This document shows, one piece after another, positions 1 to 9,647 of a stretch of DNA of 64,000 nucleotides. How positions within the stretch are numbered: the stretch's first letter is position 1; every line of letters starts with the position of its first letter. The stretch comes from Pseudomonadota bacterium (GTDB taxonomy: Bacteria; Desulfobacterota; Binatia; Binatales; Binataceae). A model generated the notes under the pieces. That model did not search any database. It was given only the letters and a program-made list of their open reading frames with translations, and was not told the origin of the DNA. A program made the position numbers and the translations under genes. The stretch is taken from assembly GCA_021324755.1 (NCBI GenBank), contig JAJPIL010000012.1:47053-111052 (forward strand), written 5' to 3'.

Positions 1-577
1 TCTCGCGGCAAAAGCGGTCAAGACTTCTTGCGGTGGCGTTCTCCACCACCTCGCCCAAGAGTATGAAGTTCAAATCCGAGTAAACAGATGCTGTGCCGGT
101 TGGATAGTCGGGCCTCTCGCGATGGATCTGGCTATAGACGTAATCTTTAGCGCCGCGGCTTGCGATAAAGTTAACCTTGCCCTTATGTTCCATGGCGGCA
201 ATTTCGTTATAGTAAGGCCGCCAAGCAGGAAGGCCGGAGCAGTGGGCCAGAAGGTGACGAAACGTAACCATGTTTTTGCCGTGCACGCCGAAGTTGTGGA
301 AAAAACGCGTTACCCGGTCATCGAGTTTCAACTTCCCCTCGGCAACCAGCAGCATGACCGCAAGCGTCGTAGCTAGCGGCTTAGTCAAAGAGGAAAGGTC
401 GAAGATAGTATCGATGCTCATCGGTTGGCGCTCGGGAAGCAAGCAGCGCGAGCCGAAGCACCCTTCGAAGACAACGTCCGAACCCAGGCGCACCTGAACG
501 GTCGCTCCCGGCATCACGCCTGCTTCGATCGCCTCCTCAAAAGCATGCGCCACTTTGTTCCAATTTCGCCCAGGCAT
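1..577 (-). CDS. Serine hydrolase of the beta-lactamase class C / penicillin-binding family (C-terminus beyond window)
   Basis: The reverse strand reads about 192 residues from ATG at 577 to the window edge without a stop. The SxxK catalytic motif is visible as SLTK at residues 63-66, and a YSD triplet (the YxN-like second motif) near residue 166. The text around them (AGVMPGA, TIFDLSSLTK, HLLAHCSGLP) is typical of esterase EstB / PBP4*-like serine hydrolases, which act on peptidoglycan stem peptides, D-amino peptides or esters. No signal peptide is seen at this start, so the protein is probably cytoplasmic. It starts 4 bases after the ldcA stop, so the two form an operon and may share a role in muropeptide recycling (inference). 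The third motif (KTG/HTG) would lie outside the window. Confidence 0.85.
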   Translation of the reverse strand, partial: MPGRNWNKVAHAFEEAIEAGVMPGATVQVRLGSDVVFEGCFGSRCLLPERQPMSIDTIFDLSSLTKPLATTLAVMLLVAEGKLKLDDRVTRFFHNFGVHGKNMVTFRHLLAHCSGLPAWRPYYNEIAAMEHKGKVNFIASRGAKDYVYSQIHRERPDYPTGTASVYSDLNFILLGEVVENATARSLDRFCRE

Positions 578-581
578 GTCG

Positions 582-1514
582 TCACATAACCCAGGGTTCT
601 ACGACACATAGTTCGCAATTATCGGCGTCGAGCCTTACGCGAACGCCGAGCGGAACGGTCAGATTCTCAGTACGGTGGCCGACGTTCAGCCCCGCGATCA
701 CCGGCACCCCTAACGTGCAGACCTGCTCCTGGATGAAGCGTCGGATAAGCCGCTTTTCCTGCGCGTCGTTGTCTACGCCGCTCATACCGCCAAAAACCAC
801 ACCAGCCACGTTCGCGAACGCGCCGCTTTGGCGCAGTTGCGTCAACATCCGGTCTATCCGATACGGCTTTTCGCCCACGTCCTCCAGCAGCAAAATCTTG
901 CCCTCGAAGCTCGGCGCGTAGGGCGTGCCCAACATGGCCACTAACACCGACAAACAACCGCCAATAAGCAGCCCTTCGGCTACCCCGGCTCGAAGCGTTT
1001 CTTGCGCCTCAAGACGCAAAGGAAAGATACGACCCTCGAGGACGTCTTTCAGATGGGAAAGCGAACGCGGCGTTACACCGCGCGCTAAATCCATCGCCAC
1101 CATCGGACCATGAAAAGCTACAAGACCGGCTTTCTCCACCAAGGCGTTGAGCAAAAAGGTAACATCTGAAAATCCCAAAAAAATCTTCGGCGTGGTAGAC
1201 AGCGACTGAAAATTAAGCAGCGGAAGCAAACGCCCGCACCCGTAGCCGCCACGAGCAACGAAGATGGCTTTGATTCTGGGATCAGCGAAATAACGCTCCA
1301 GTTCGAGCGCCCGCACCTGGTCGGTGCCGGCGAAGATGTCGTCCCGGTCCAGAGCGTGGGGCGAAACGTCCACGCGATAGCCCAGTTCCTCAAGCACACT
1401 GACGCCTCGCTTGAGCTTCTCCCGGCACACCACGGCGCAAGGAGCCACCACCGCAACTGTATCTCCCGATCGAAGCGCAAGAGGCTTAGCGGGGCTGACC
1501 GAGCGGTAACTCAT
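582..1514 (-). CDS. ldcA: LD-carboxypeptidase (peptidase family S66)
   Basis: 310 residues, normal for the S66 family (LdcA/MccF), which removes the terminal D-Ala from cytoplasmic tetrapeptides during peptidoglycan recycling. The family landmarks are all present: ARGGYG near residue 88, the nucleophile elbow GFSD with Ser116, Glu211 in LLLEDVGEKPYRIDRML, and His280 in NVGHRTENLTVPLG, giving the Ser-Glu-His triad. There is no signal peptide, consistent with cytoplasmic action. The downstream serine hydrolase begins 4 bases after the stop, so the two are probably co-transcribed. Start ATG at 1514; the divergent neighbour is the SbcD-like gene. Confidence 0.93.
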   Translation of the reverse strand: MSYRSVSPAKPLALRSGDTVAVVAPCAVVCREKLKRGVSVLEELGYRVDVSPHALDRDDIFAGTDQVRALELERYFADPRIKAIFVARGGYGCGRLLPLLNFQSLSTTPKIFLGFSDVTFLLNALVEKAGLVAFHGPMVAMDLARGVTPRSLSHLKDVLEGRIFPLRLEAQETLRAGVAEGLLIGGCLSVLVAMLGTPYAPSFEGKILLLEDVGEKPYRIDRMLTQLRQSGAFANVAGVVFGGMSGVDNDAQEKRLIRRFIQEQVCTLGVPVIAGLNVGHRTENLTVPLGVRVRLDADNCELCVVEPWVM

Positions 1515-1883
1515 GCGCCCTCGAGAGAAACCATTCGAACCAAGAAGCGAACGAGCGCCGAGCGCTCCGAACTACCTACCGCAAGACACGCCATCCCCGC
1601 CTCCCGATTAGCTCAGCTCCCACACAAGCGTTCTCCGCAATTCTATACCACCTTAGCCAAACAGACGAATACGGCGTGCTTATAATTGCGTGGAGCTTTG
1701 GAATCGGTAAAACGCTCGCACAACTGTATTCGTGACGCCCGCGCTAAGAACAGTTTAGCTTGACTGACTGGACTTCGCACCGCCGCCCTTAGTAATAGTA
1801 GATCGCGATCGATTCGGCTAGTGTGGCCCTTAAGGGTGTTTCCCCACGGCCTTTCTCTGATTTTAAGCGAAGATAAGCTTACA
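1515..1883. other. Divergent intergenic region
   Basis: Gene-free stretch between ldcA (leftward) and the metallophosphoesterase (rightward). A TATAAT hexamer at 1681-1686 faces right, but I find no good -35 at 16-18 bases. It must hold promoters for both genes; I see no repeat or RNA gene. Confidence 0.4.
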
Positions 1884-2681
1884 GTGAGTTTTGAGCCAAC
1901 CGTTTACCAAGCAAAGACAGGGGCGTCATCGCGTCCGGCGCGTCCTTTGCGAATTATCCACACCGGCGACGTCCATCTTGAAAGCGATACGTTCACGACC
2001 GGCAAAGATCCCGCAGAAGTCAGGCAGAAACTTCGTCGAGCTTTCAGTAACGTTATCGACCTTGCGATTTGCGAGCGGGCGGACTTGTTACTTATCGCGG
2101 GCGATCTTTTCGATTCAAGTCGGGTCAGCGAGGAGGCTATAGATTTTGCACTGGCAGAAATCGAGCGGGCGAGTATGCGGGTCGTGGCTATTCCTGGGAA
2201 TCACGATCCGCACGACGACACCTCAGTGCTGGCAGCGATGGAGCGAAGAAAGCTTCCGCCTAACCTCCATCTAATTTTGTCGCTGGAAGGGCAAACGCTC
2301 GAGTTTGCCGATCTACAAACACGGATATGGGCCCGCGCAATGCGAGAACACAGCGCCGATTATAGACCGTTGCAGGGGCTTTCGCCGGCACGCTCTGGGT
2401 GGTGGAATATCGCGCTTGCGCACGGCCTGTTCGTGGAAGAAGACGATGGCCTGCGAGCCTCACCGATCACACCGGCTGAAATCGCCGCAAGCGGTTATGA
2501 TTATGTCGCGCTGGGGCATGTTCATGTCTTTCGCGAGCTTTCTCAGGGCTCAACCTGCGCTGCGTATTGCGGCGCTCCGGTCCCGGCTCATTCAGGCGCC
2601 GGCGAGGGCACGGTGGCGCTAGTAGTGTGCTCGCCTGACTCAGGAGCAACGGTCAGAGCCGTGCGATTAGCGGCGCCCTAG
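1884..2681 (+). CDS. SbcD/Mre11-type metallophosphoesterase
   Basis: A calcineurin-like phosphoesterase of about 265 residues with the metal-binding series of the SbcD/Mre11 exonuclease group: IIHTGDVHLESD, LLIAGDLFDSS, IPGNHDPHDD and, near the C-terminus, ALGHVHV followed by a GAPVPAHSG-like capping motif. These coordinate two Mn ions for nuclease activity on DNA ends. A canonical SbcD is followed by the ATPase SbcC; none is adjacent here, so partner and substrate are open. The frame is open from GTG 1821, but the extra 21 residues are not family-like; GTG 1884 puts the conserved beta strand near residue 26 and is my choice. No membrane segment or signal peptide. Confidence 0.85.
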   Translation: MSFEPTVYQAKTGASSRPARPLRIIHTGDVHLESDTFTTGKDPAEVRQKLRRAFSNVIDLAICERADLLLIAGDLFDSSRVSEEAIDFALAEIERASMRVVAIPGNHDPHDDTSVLAAMERRKLPPNLHLILSLEGQTLEFADLQTRIWARAMREHSADYRPLQGLSPARSGWWNIALAHGLFVEEDDGLRASPITPAEIAASGYDYVALGHVHVFRELSQGSTCAAYCGAPVPAHSGAGEGTVALVVCSPDSGATVRAVRLAAP

Positions 2682-2714
2682 CAAGGATCGGCTCGCTCGA
2701 GGCTCTCAGCAGTT

Positions 2715-3326
2715 TCACTCAAGGGGTGTCAAGGCGGGGGTCTTCGTTAGGGCGATAAGGAGCAATAGCTCGATCGCCTTGGCAGAAGCGCTGAGATGAG
2801 CTTCCAAACGTAGTGCGGTCGGTACCGGCATAAGGTAGCCCGAAATGAGCCGCGCTGGGCCCTCAACTATCGTCGGGATACTCGGGTTGAATCTCTGGTC
2901 AATTGCATGCCCAGTGCTTTCAACGAAACGGCCGAGCAAGATGTTCGATATTTCCTTGAGCACGTCTATGTCAACTCCATTCGGAGTGGCGGACACCTGC
3001 CCCATCCATCCTACGCTCAAAGCAGCCAGAGCGGACACGTGGTCCAGCGGCAACGCGAGCGAAGCTTTGCCCACGTCGCCCTCGCAAGTCTTAAGGTTCT
3101 GGCTTATAGCCATCAGCCGACCCGGGAGCGCGGTAACTAAACTCGGTTTTTTATCCACTCCAAGTAGGTGTACGTTGAGAGTTTTGACCGAAACCGGCTC
3201 ACGGATGATGCGCTCGAGAGCTACTGTAGCGGACCCCGCTGCTTCGACGAGTGCGTTATTAAGGGCGTCCCTGAGTCGGCCGTAAGCTAGCATTTCACGG
3301 CTCCCCGCTTTACCGTCAATTGCCAC
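2715..3326 (-). CDS. CheX/CheC-like chemotaxis phosphatase
   Basis: 203 residues related to the CheC/CheX/FliY phosphatases that dephosphorylate CheY-type regulators. One ExxN-type signature is visible in the segment DVLKEISNILLGRFVEST (Glu and Asn as in CheX); a second copy, as in CheC, is not obvious. It begins 5 bases after the upstream CheY-like gene, so the pair is probably translated together and the product probably acts on that receiver. No other chemotaxis genes (CheA, CheW, MCP) are in the window. The N-terminal 50 residues are helical and not diagnostic. The family assignment is by motif only. Confidence 0.75.
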   Translation of the reverse strand: MAIDGKAGSREMLAYGRLRDALNNALVEAAGSATVALERIIREPVSVKTLNVHLLGVDKKPSLVTALPGRLMAISQNLKTCEGDVGKASLALPLDHVSALAALSVGWMGQVSATPNGVDIDVLKEISNILLGRFVESTGHAIDQRFNPSIPTIVEGPARLISGYLMPVPTALRLEAHLSASAKAIELLLLIALTKTPALTPLE

Positions 3327-3331
3327 GTTGC

Positions 3332-3727
3332 TTATACATCGTGCAGTTCAGGAAAGAGTTGTTTTAGCTTGCGGTAAACCTGTTTGAAAGTGTTCGGGGT
3401 CAAGGGCTTGACGATGTAGTCTAGCGCGCCTTCAGCGAGAAAGGTTTGCCGCGTATGATCGAACGGCATCGCGCTGATTACGATAATCGGCAGATTCGGA
3501 TTGTCCTTACGGATTTCGCGAAAAGCAGCCAGCGCGTCGATACCGTCGACCTGCGGCATCACTACATCTAGTGTGACCAAATCGGGGCGCAAAGCGCGAC
3601 AAAGCCGAACGGCCTGAAGGGCGTTTTCCGCTTCGGCTATCACCTCACATCCGAAAAATTCAAGGTAATGCCGGATTATGTCGCGCATGAAGGCAGAATC
3701 GTCCGCGATCAAAGCTTTCAGCGCCAT
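3332..3727 (-). CDS. CheY-like single-domain response regulator
   Basis: 131 residues forming one receiver domain and nothing else. It has the acidic pair in LIADDSAFMRD, the phospho-acceptor Asp in TLDVVMPQVDG, Ser in VISAMPF and Lys in YIVKPLTP, so phosphorylation and the usual conformational switch should work. With no output domain it must act by protein contact. The CheX-like gene starts 5 bases downstream and probably encodes its phosphatase. No histidine kinase adjoins, so the phosphodonor is unknown. Similar orphan CheY-CheX pairs occur in deltaproteobacterial genomes. Confidence 0.9.
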   Translation of the reverse strand: MALKALIADDSAFMRDIIRHYLEFFGCEVIAEAENALQAVRLCRALRPDLVTLDVVMPQVDGIDALAAFREIRKDNPNLPIIVISAMPFDHTRQTFLAEGALDYIVKPLTPNTFKQVYRKLKQLFPELHDV

Positions 3728-3885
3728 AGCAATCCACAGTCTCCAGTGAAATTCGAACGATCCATCCGTCAGTAATTTGCTTTCATCCTAGCTTTGGTGA
3801 GCAAATCTCGCGCCATGTTGGAAGGCGCAATACGCGGTCGCATGGAGCAAAAGTGTGTCATGTTAAAAGCCTCTTGATGGTAATG

Positions 3886-4181
3886 GGACACATGTAGTCG
3901 AAATCGCTACACCAGTGGAAGGTGGAATTAGACAAGTCAAACCAGGCGAATCGAAGCCTGGCATTTATAACCAACGGCAGCACCAGGGTTGTGCGAAAAA
4001 GCGGTGTCTTAAAACGAGACGCCACAGAGCGTCGTGCCCCTAAGCGACACCGTCGGCGAGTGCGCTAACTGTGCCGAACTGAGACGTGGATGGTGGGCGC
4101 AGAAGGACCTGACAAGTAAGCGCCTTGGAAGAGATGGGGTTATCGACAAGAAGCGACGGCCGGATTGTCCGGCCGTCGCTT
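3886..4181 (+). ncRNA. Candidate structured non-coding RNA, family unassigned
   Basis: This ORF-poor stretch between cheY and groEL holds a chain of clean stems: 3893-3897 with 3907-3911, 3942-3947 with 3956-3961, 4003-4009 with 4017-4023, and 4043-4047 with 4073-4077. An alternative pairing of 4002-4008 with 4036-4042 would compete with the third stem. The stretch closes with a perfect 14-bp hairpin at 4151-4181. The density of stems and the purine-rich linkers look like a folded RNA rather than spacer. I do not find the core motifs of RNase P RNA, tmRNA or SRP RNA. An ORF-less IscB-associated (HEARO/omega) RNA or a 6S-like RNA are guesses only. Strand is uncertain; plus is favoured slightly by the T-rich sequence after the last hairpin. 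Confidence 0.4.
4151..4181. terminator. Strong hairpin downstream of groEL
   Basis: Perfect 14-bp stem (4151-4164 with 4168-4181) with a 3-base loop, about 50 bases past the groEL stop. Neither side has a long T-run, so it may end groESL transcripts, end the candidate RNA at 3886-4181, or do both. Confidence 0.55.
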
Positions 4182-4233
4182 TAGCAATTTAGCTTTTCAC
4201 GGCGCGCCAAGGTCTGGCGCCGTCACTGCGCGA

Positions 4234-5877
<1,644 letters not shown>

Positions 5878-5939
5878 TCAGTTGTTGAGAAAGTTTAGGA
5901 ATCTCAAGGTTAACCCAGGTTTTCTCGACTGCGTCGGCC

Positions 5940-6236
5940 TCAGCCTTCGATTACACCCAAAACGTCGTCTTCGCGCAGGATTAGATGCTCTTCACCATTG
6001 ATTTTGACTTCGCTGCCAGCGTACTTGCCGAAGAGCACCCTGTCGCCCGGCTTAACGTCAAGCGGAATAATTTTGCCGTCCTCGGTCATTTTTCCCCGGC
6101 CGACCGCTATTACACGGCCCTCCTGCGGTTTCTCTTTTGCGGTATCTGGAATGATGATACCGCCTTTGGTCTTCTCCTCTTCTTCGATTCGCTTTACTAG
6201 GATACGGTCACCCAACGGCCTAATAGAACCAGTCAT
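5940..6236 (-). CDS. groES: Co-chaperonin GroES
   Basis: 98 residues from ATG 6236, beginning [20 protein letters not shown] and carrying the mobile loop [15 protein letters not shown] that docks onto GroEL; it ends [13 protein letters not shown], as in the family. It forms the heptameric lid of the chaperonin. The frame stays open to 6272, but the extra 12 residues are not GroES-like, and a GGAGGT ribosome site lies 12 bases upstream of the chosen ATG. First gene of the heat-shock operon. Confidence 0.97.
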   Translation of the reverse strand: MTGSIRPLGDRILVKRIEEEEKTKGGIIIPDTAKEKPQEGRVIAVGRGKMTEDGKIIPLDVKPGDRVLFGKYAGSEVKINGEEHLILREDDVLGVIEG

Positions 6237-6297
6237 AATTCGACCCGCACCTCCGTCATTGGGAAGATTCAAGCGTTGGGACTAACGCTCTGCCGCA

Positions 6298-6326
6298 AAC
6301 GTAATCACCATTACTCGAGTTGTCAA
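6298..6326 (-). promoter_or_regulatory. Sigma-70-type groESL promoter
   Basis: On the minus strand a perfect TTGACA -35 box (6321-6326) is followed, after exactly 17 bases, by TACGTT (6298-6303) as -10. It directly abuts the CIRCE operator and lies about 60 bases before the groES start. Confidence 0.75.
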
Positions 6327-6353
6327 CTAGCACTCTCACTACAAGAGTGCTAA
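6327..6353. promoter_or_regulatory. CIRCE operator (HrcA site)
   Basis: Inverted repeat CTAGCACTC-N9-GAGTGCTAA, matching the CIRCE consensus TTAGCACTC-N9-GAGTGCTAA except for the first base. It touches the -35 box of the groESL promoter, so HrcA bound here would block RNA polymerase and be released on heat shock. hrcA itself is not in the window. Confidence 0.95.
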
Positions 6354-6511
6354 TTTTTTGCGGCAGCAAACAGAGCGGTGAGCATCACTTGAGAGAAGCT
6401 CGCACTTGCTCAGAAATGAGCTAATTAACTCCTGAAAGCCTAAGTAGAAATTGTAAGATCGAACTAAGACGTGATAGGCTAAGCAAAGACAAGAATGGGG
6501 GCAACTAGCGT

Positions 6512-6796
6512 CTACTTTTTGCCCTTTCTCTTGGCTAGCTCTTCCTCGCGATAACGCCGGTAAAGTACGTCCCACTCCGTGCTGCCTTCGACCACGCGGC
6601 GCTTGAGCGAAGCTATCTTTCTCCTTACGATTGCGTCTACCTCGTCGCCGCGTTCAGCCCATTCGGAGATGAGCTCGCGGGCATGGCGTAGCGCGAGGGA
6701 AAAATTTGGAACTTCGGCTAAACGCTCGTTCTGAAGGCGAACAAGCGACTCGCGAGCAAGATAAAGTATTTTCTGATCGCTCAGCTTCGTCGCCAT
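6512..6796 (-). CDS. DUF507 family protein (second of a tandem pair)
   Basis: 94 residues, charged and mostly helical, of the DUF507 family. The family is found in Deltaproteobacteria, Aquificae and relatives and has no established function. The order of helices and the Lys-rich C-terminus (EELAKRKGKK) fit the family. It starts 6 bases after the stop of the other DUF507 gene, so the two are surely co-transcribed, and they are different enough (not a recent duplication) to suggest a heteromeric pair (inference). No membrane segment, metal motif or catalytic signature is visible. Confidence 0.75.
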   Translation of the reverse strand: MATKLSDQKILYLARESLVRLQNERLAEVPNFSLALRHARELISEWAERGDEVDAIVRRKIASLKRRVVEGSTEWDVLYRRYREEELAKRKGKK

Positions 6797-6802
6797 CCAG
6801 TC

Positions 6803-7078
6803 TCAGATCGGGAAGTCTTTCTCCTCGGCAAGCCGCTGTTTAATTAAGTTTCTCAATCGTGCGACATCAACGCCCGGATTTCGCCGGGCCTCTTGGTTCG
6901 CAAGTCTGTCTGCTTCATCTTCGAGCCTAGCGTCTTGCTCGAAATGAGCCGACATCATCTCAACTACGCAGGCCACCAACGCATCCGTGTCTGCCTTGGG
7001 TTTAATTACCCCGCGGTCGATCAATCCTTCGACCAAATGGCGGGCAAGCTGGTCAATTTCGCTTTCCTTTATTCGCAC
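6803..7078 (-). CDS. DUF507 family protein (first of a tandem pair)
   Basis: 91 residues with the classic DUF507 layout: RIKESEIDQLARHLVEGLIDRG at the N-terminus, an acidic central helix (DARLEDEADRLA) and a C-terminal RLRNLIKQRLAEEKDFPI. The family is small, soluble and functionally uncharacterised. It leads the two-gene unit; the partner begins 6 bases downstream. The nearest other genes on this strand are groESL (downstream) and a radical SAM gene 460 bases upstream. Confidence 0.8.
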   Translation of the reverse strand: MRIKESEIDQLARHLVEGLIDRGVIKPKADTDALVACVVEMMSAHFEQDARLEDEADRLANQEARRNPGVDVARLRNLIKQRLAEEKDFPI

Positions 7079-7538
7079 CTCGGACCTATAAAACTTTCTC
7101 TCGGGCGATAACCTTGTGCCTCGAGCGCCAGAGCTGGCAAGCGGTAAGTCTACAACAAGCGAACAATTCTTTCTCGACGTCAGCTCATGACCGAGCCGTT
7201 CTGCTACCGATTAATCATACCCCAGCAACAGGAACCAATACACCCCTTTTTCGTTCAGCGCACACACTCAGAGCAAACGCAGCCCCGCTGGTATTCAGCT
7301 TTCAATTAGCGTCCGAAGATTGCCAGAGCGTTGCTAGGAAATGCGACTTGCCCTCTTTTGGGAATTCGCGTCGCAGCTTTGCAGGCGTAAAACCGCTTCC
7401 CAGCTCGCCGAGCACGCCGAGAGCGAATTGCTAACTTAAATCCTGACACTCCAGCGCGTAACAATAGCGTACGACAGGGGACTTAGCGCGCCCAGGCGAA
7501 CTTTCTTTACTGGGCTGAGGCGAAAAACCTTTTGGGTT
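7079..7538. other. Gene-free stretch
   Basis: 460 bases between the radical SAM gene and the DUF507 pair, all on the minus strand. I see no convincing ORF, hairpin terminator or RNA; presumably it holds the DUF507 promoter. Confidence 0.35.
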
Positions 7539-9419
7539 CTAAGCCGGGGCGACCGCAAACTCCCCACTGGTACTGCCCGAAAGGACCGCGTCAAAGCGAC
7601 GCCCGCCCAGATAGTACTCACGTGCCTCTTCGTCGCTTATTGCCGCGCGCCTAATATCGCGGCGCTTGATCTGCCAGATTCCACCGACCATCGGATGTCG
7701 ACCTTGGCGGTAGCTAAAGAAGTAATAAACAAACTGACGAACTACCGAGCGCCGTGCCTCGGCCGAAAGTCCGCGTCCTTTGGCGACCGTGAAAATCGTA
7801 TGTAAAAGTCGCCTGACCGAGTAAAAGGTCGTAAAGGCCTCACGATAGGCCTTAAGCCATGTCTCCTTGTCCATCCGCTCGTGCTTGAGAGTCACGTGTT
7901 GCGAATCCAGGTTATTGAAGTCCCAGTCTGCAATCAGTCCCTCTTTTGCGTAACGGACTTGGTCCTCGGTACCTGGAAGGGGCGTCATGATGAAGAACGA
8001 GACGATATCGAACCCGAGCTCGATAAGCGTCTTTGCCGCAACACGGCCACAGTCGGGGCCGTCGAAAGGAAATCCCAGGATGTAGCCTGCGTGAACCGAG
8101 ACTCCCACGCGGTGCCAATTATCGACGGTGCGACGGTATTTTGCCAGCACGTGGGCGTAGGCTTGCTCGAATGACAGCAGTTGGCGGCGGTCGTCGGTGT
8201 TTTGAAATTTTGTGGCAGCGGCAAGGTTGGCGGGGTTTAATGACTCGATACCCACGAAAGCCTGGTAGCAACCTGCTTGCGCGGCAAGCTCGACGAAGCG
8301 CCGACTACGCTGATGTTTGGTCGTCTCTTTCTCGTTTTTCGCCACATTAGCGTAGCATCCCGCATCTACGTCAACCTGCATCATAAAGTTGAGGTCAGGA
8401 TGCTTCTGCCTAATCTTGGCCATCCCGCACAGCACTTCTTCCCAGCGTGGGTTGCGGAAGAAGTTGTCGTCGACCAGAAAGAGCGAGTTGATTCCGTGAT
8501 TTTCGATCGCGTCCTGCACCCACCGAACCACCGCTTGTGGGTCGCGCGCGCGCATCGTGCGCCCCATCACGTTCTTGACGCTGCAGTACGAACACGTGAA
8601 CGGACATCCGCGCGATGTATCAAGGGTCGTCATGCGCTTGTTAAAAAAGCGGGTCAAATAGCGTTTGTCGATCTGGGGAAGCTGAGCGTCAGCGATAAGA
8701 GGTACGATAATGTCGTCGCCGCCGGTTTTGGCGCGGATTCCATCGGTCACCGAGTAATGCAGGCGCAACTTTCCTGCCAGGTAGTCGTTTATTATTTCGG
8801 GCCACAGAGTCTCGGCTTCGCCCTTGACGGTCGTCACGCCGCAGCTGTTTAGGAAAGCGCACGACTGTGGATATCCGCTTACATGAAAGCCGCCCATCAA
8901 CGTCGGTACACCCTCGCGCACAAACTGAAGCGCGATGTCGCGCCCGCGCGGATATTGATTCGATTGCACACCCGCCAAACCAACCAGGAGTTCGACGCCG
9001 TCTTCGCGCGCCCTCTTTTTAATCGCCTTGATAGTGGCGGGCGAAATCGGGCCGTCGCAGACTTCGTCCCAAATAATCGTCTCCAGGTAGACGTTGCGCT
9101 GAGCGGAATACCGCCGATTGAACTCCTCGTTCAAAGCCGCCAAAACGGTAAGCGTGTTATTCGGCTGAACGCCCCACCGATAATGTTGCACGTAGCCTTC
9201 CTCGTCGTAGCGTGAAGGCTTGATGAAATAAACCCGGATAACGCGGTAAGGTCTAGCCTCGACCGAACGCACGCCATTGGTGCCTTCGGGGCGTTCAAGT
9301 GGAAGCAGAGTCCTTGGCCATTCCTTTCCGTAGCGGTGACGCCCTAACACAAGAAAACCCGTGGCGATCAGGCTAGAAACGCCGCCCGAAGCACCAACAA
9401 GAAGGCTCCATAAACTCAT
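7539..9419 (-). CDS. B12-binding-type radical SAM protein
   Basis: 626 residues. Residues 1-27 form a hydrophobic stretch that could be a membrane anchor. Residues about 60-220 resemble a cobalamin-binding Rossmann domain (LVGLAGVQSNQYPRGRD, PTLMGGFHVSGYP), and the radical SAM core follows with the cluster motif C272-x3-C276-x2-C279 (RGCPFTCSYC). LVDDNFFRNPRW and the GxPF/LPGTED segments fit the RCCL/Elp3-type subgroup of B12-radical SAM enzymes. Members do methylations or rearrangements in lipid, hopanoid or antibiotic pathways; the substrate here cannot be told. It stands alone, 228 bases downstream of ptsP on the same strand. Confidence 0.85.
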   Translation of the reverse strand: MSLWSLLVGASGGVSSLIATGFLVLGRHRYGKEWPRTLLPLERPEGTNGVRSVEARPYRVIRVYFIKPSRYDEEGYVQHYRWGVQPNNTLTVLAALNEEFNRRYSAQRNVYLETIIWDEVCDGPISPATIKAIKKRAREDGVELLVGLAGVQSNQYPRGRDIALQFVREGVPTLMGGFHVSGYPQSCAFLNSCGVTTVKGEAETLWPEIINDYLAGKLRLHYSVTDGIRAKTGGDDIIVPLIADAQLPQIDKRYLTRFFNKRMTTLDTSRGCPFTCSYCSVKNVMGRTMRARDPQAVVRWVQDAIENHGINSLFLVDDNFFRNPRWEEVLCGMAKIRQKHPDLNFMMQVDVDAGCYANVAKNEKETTKHQRSRRFVELAAQAGCYQAFVGIESLNPANLAAATKFQNTDDRRQLLSFEQAYAHVLAKYRRTVDNWHRVGVSVHAGYILGFPFDGPDCGRVAAKTLIELGFDIVSFFIMTPLPGTEDQVRYAKEGLIADWDFNNLDSQHVTLKHERMDKETWLKAYREAFTTFYSVRRLLHTIFTVAKGRGLSAEARRSVVRQFVYYFFSYRQGRHPMVGGIWQIKRRDIRRAAISDEEAREYYLGGRRFDAVLSGSTSGEFAVAPA

Positions 9420-9647
9420 CTCCCACCTCGCACAAAAACTACCGAAGGCTTAAGGTTCGTCCTCGGCCCTTTTACTATGCCCTTAACTCTATACGATTTT
9501 CACAAGCAGACATATCCGTTAGCCTTAACCGCTCTGTTAAGTCAACATTTCGGCTGTCGAGCGGCACGACTATCAAGCTTTTTAGTCGGCAAGTTTGCGA
9601 CCTTAAGACCGCACTGGCTGGCAAAGGTGCGCTTTGAGGAAGCCAAT

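Noticed and set aside
60..85. tRNA T-arm-like GTTCAAATCC
   Set aside because: It lies inside the serine hydrolase coding frame and no acceptor or anticodon arms surround it.
1681..1686. TATAAT as promoter of the SbcD-like gene
   Set aside because: No -35 hexamer at acceptable spacing; mentioned only within the intergenic entry.
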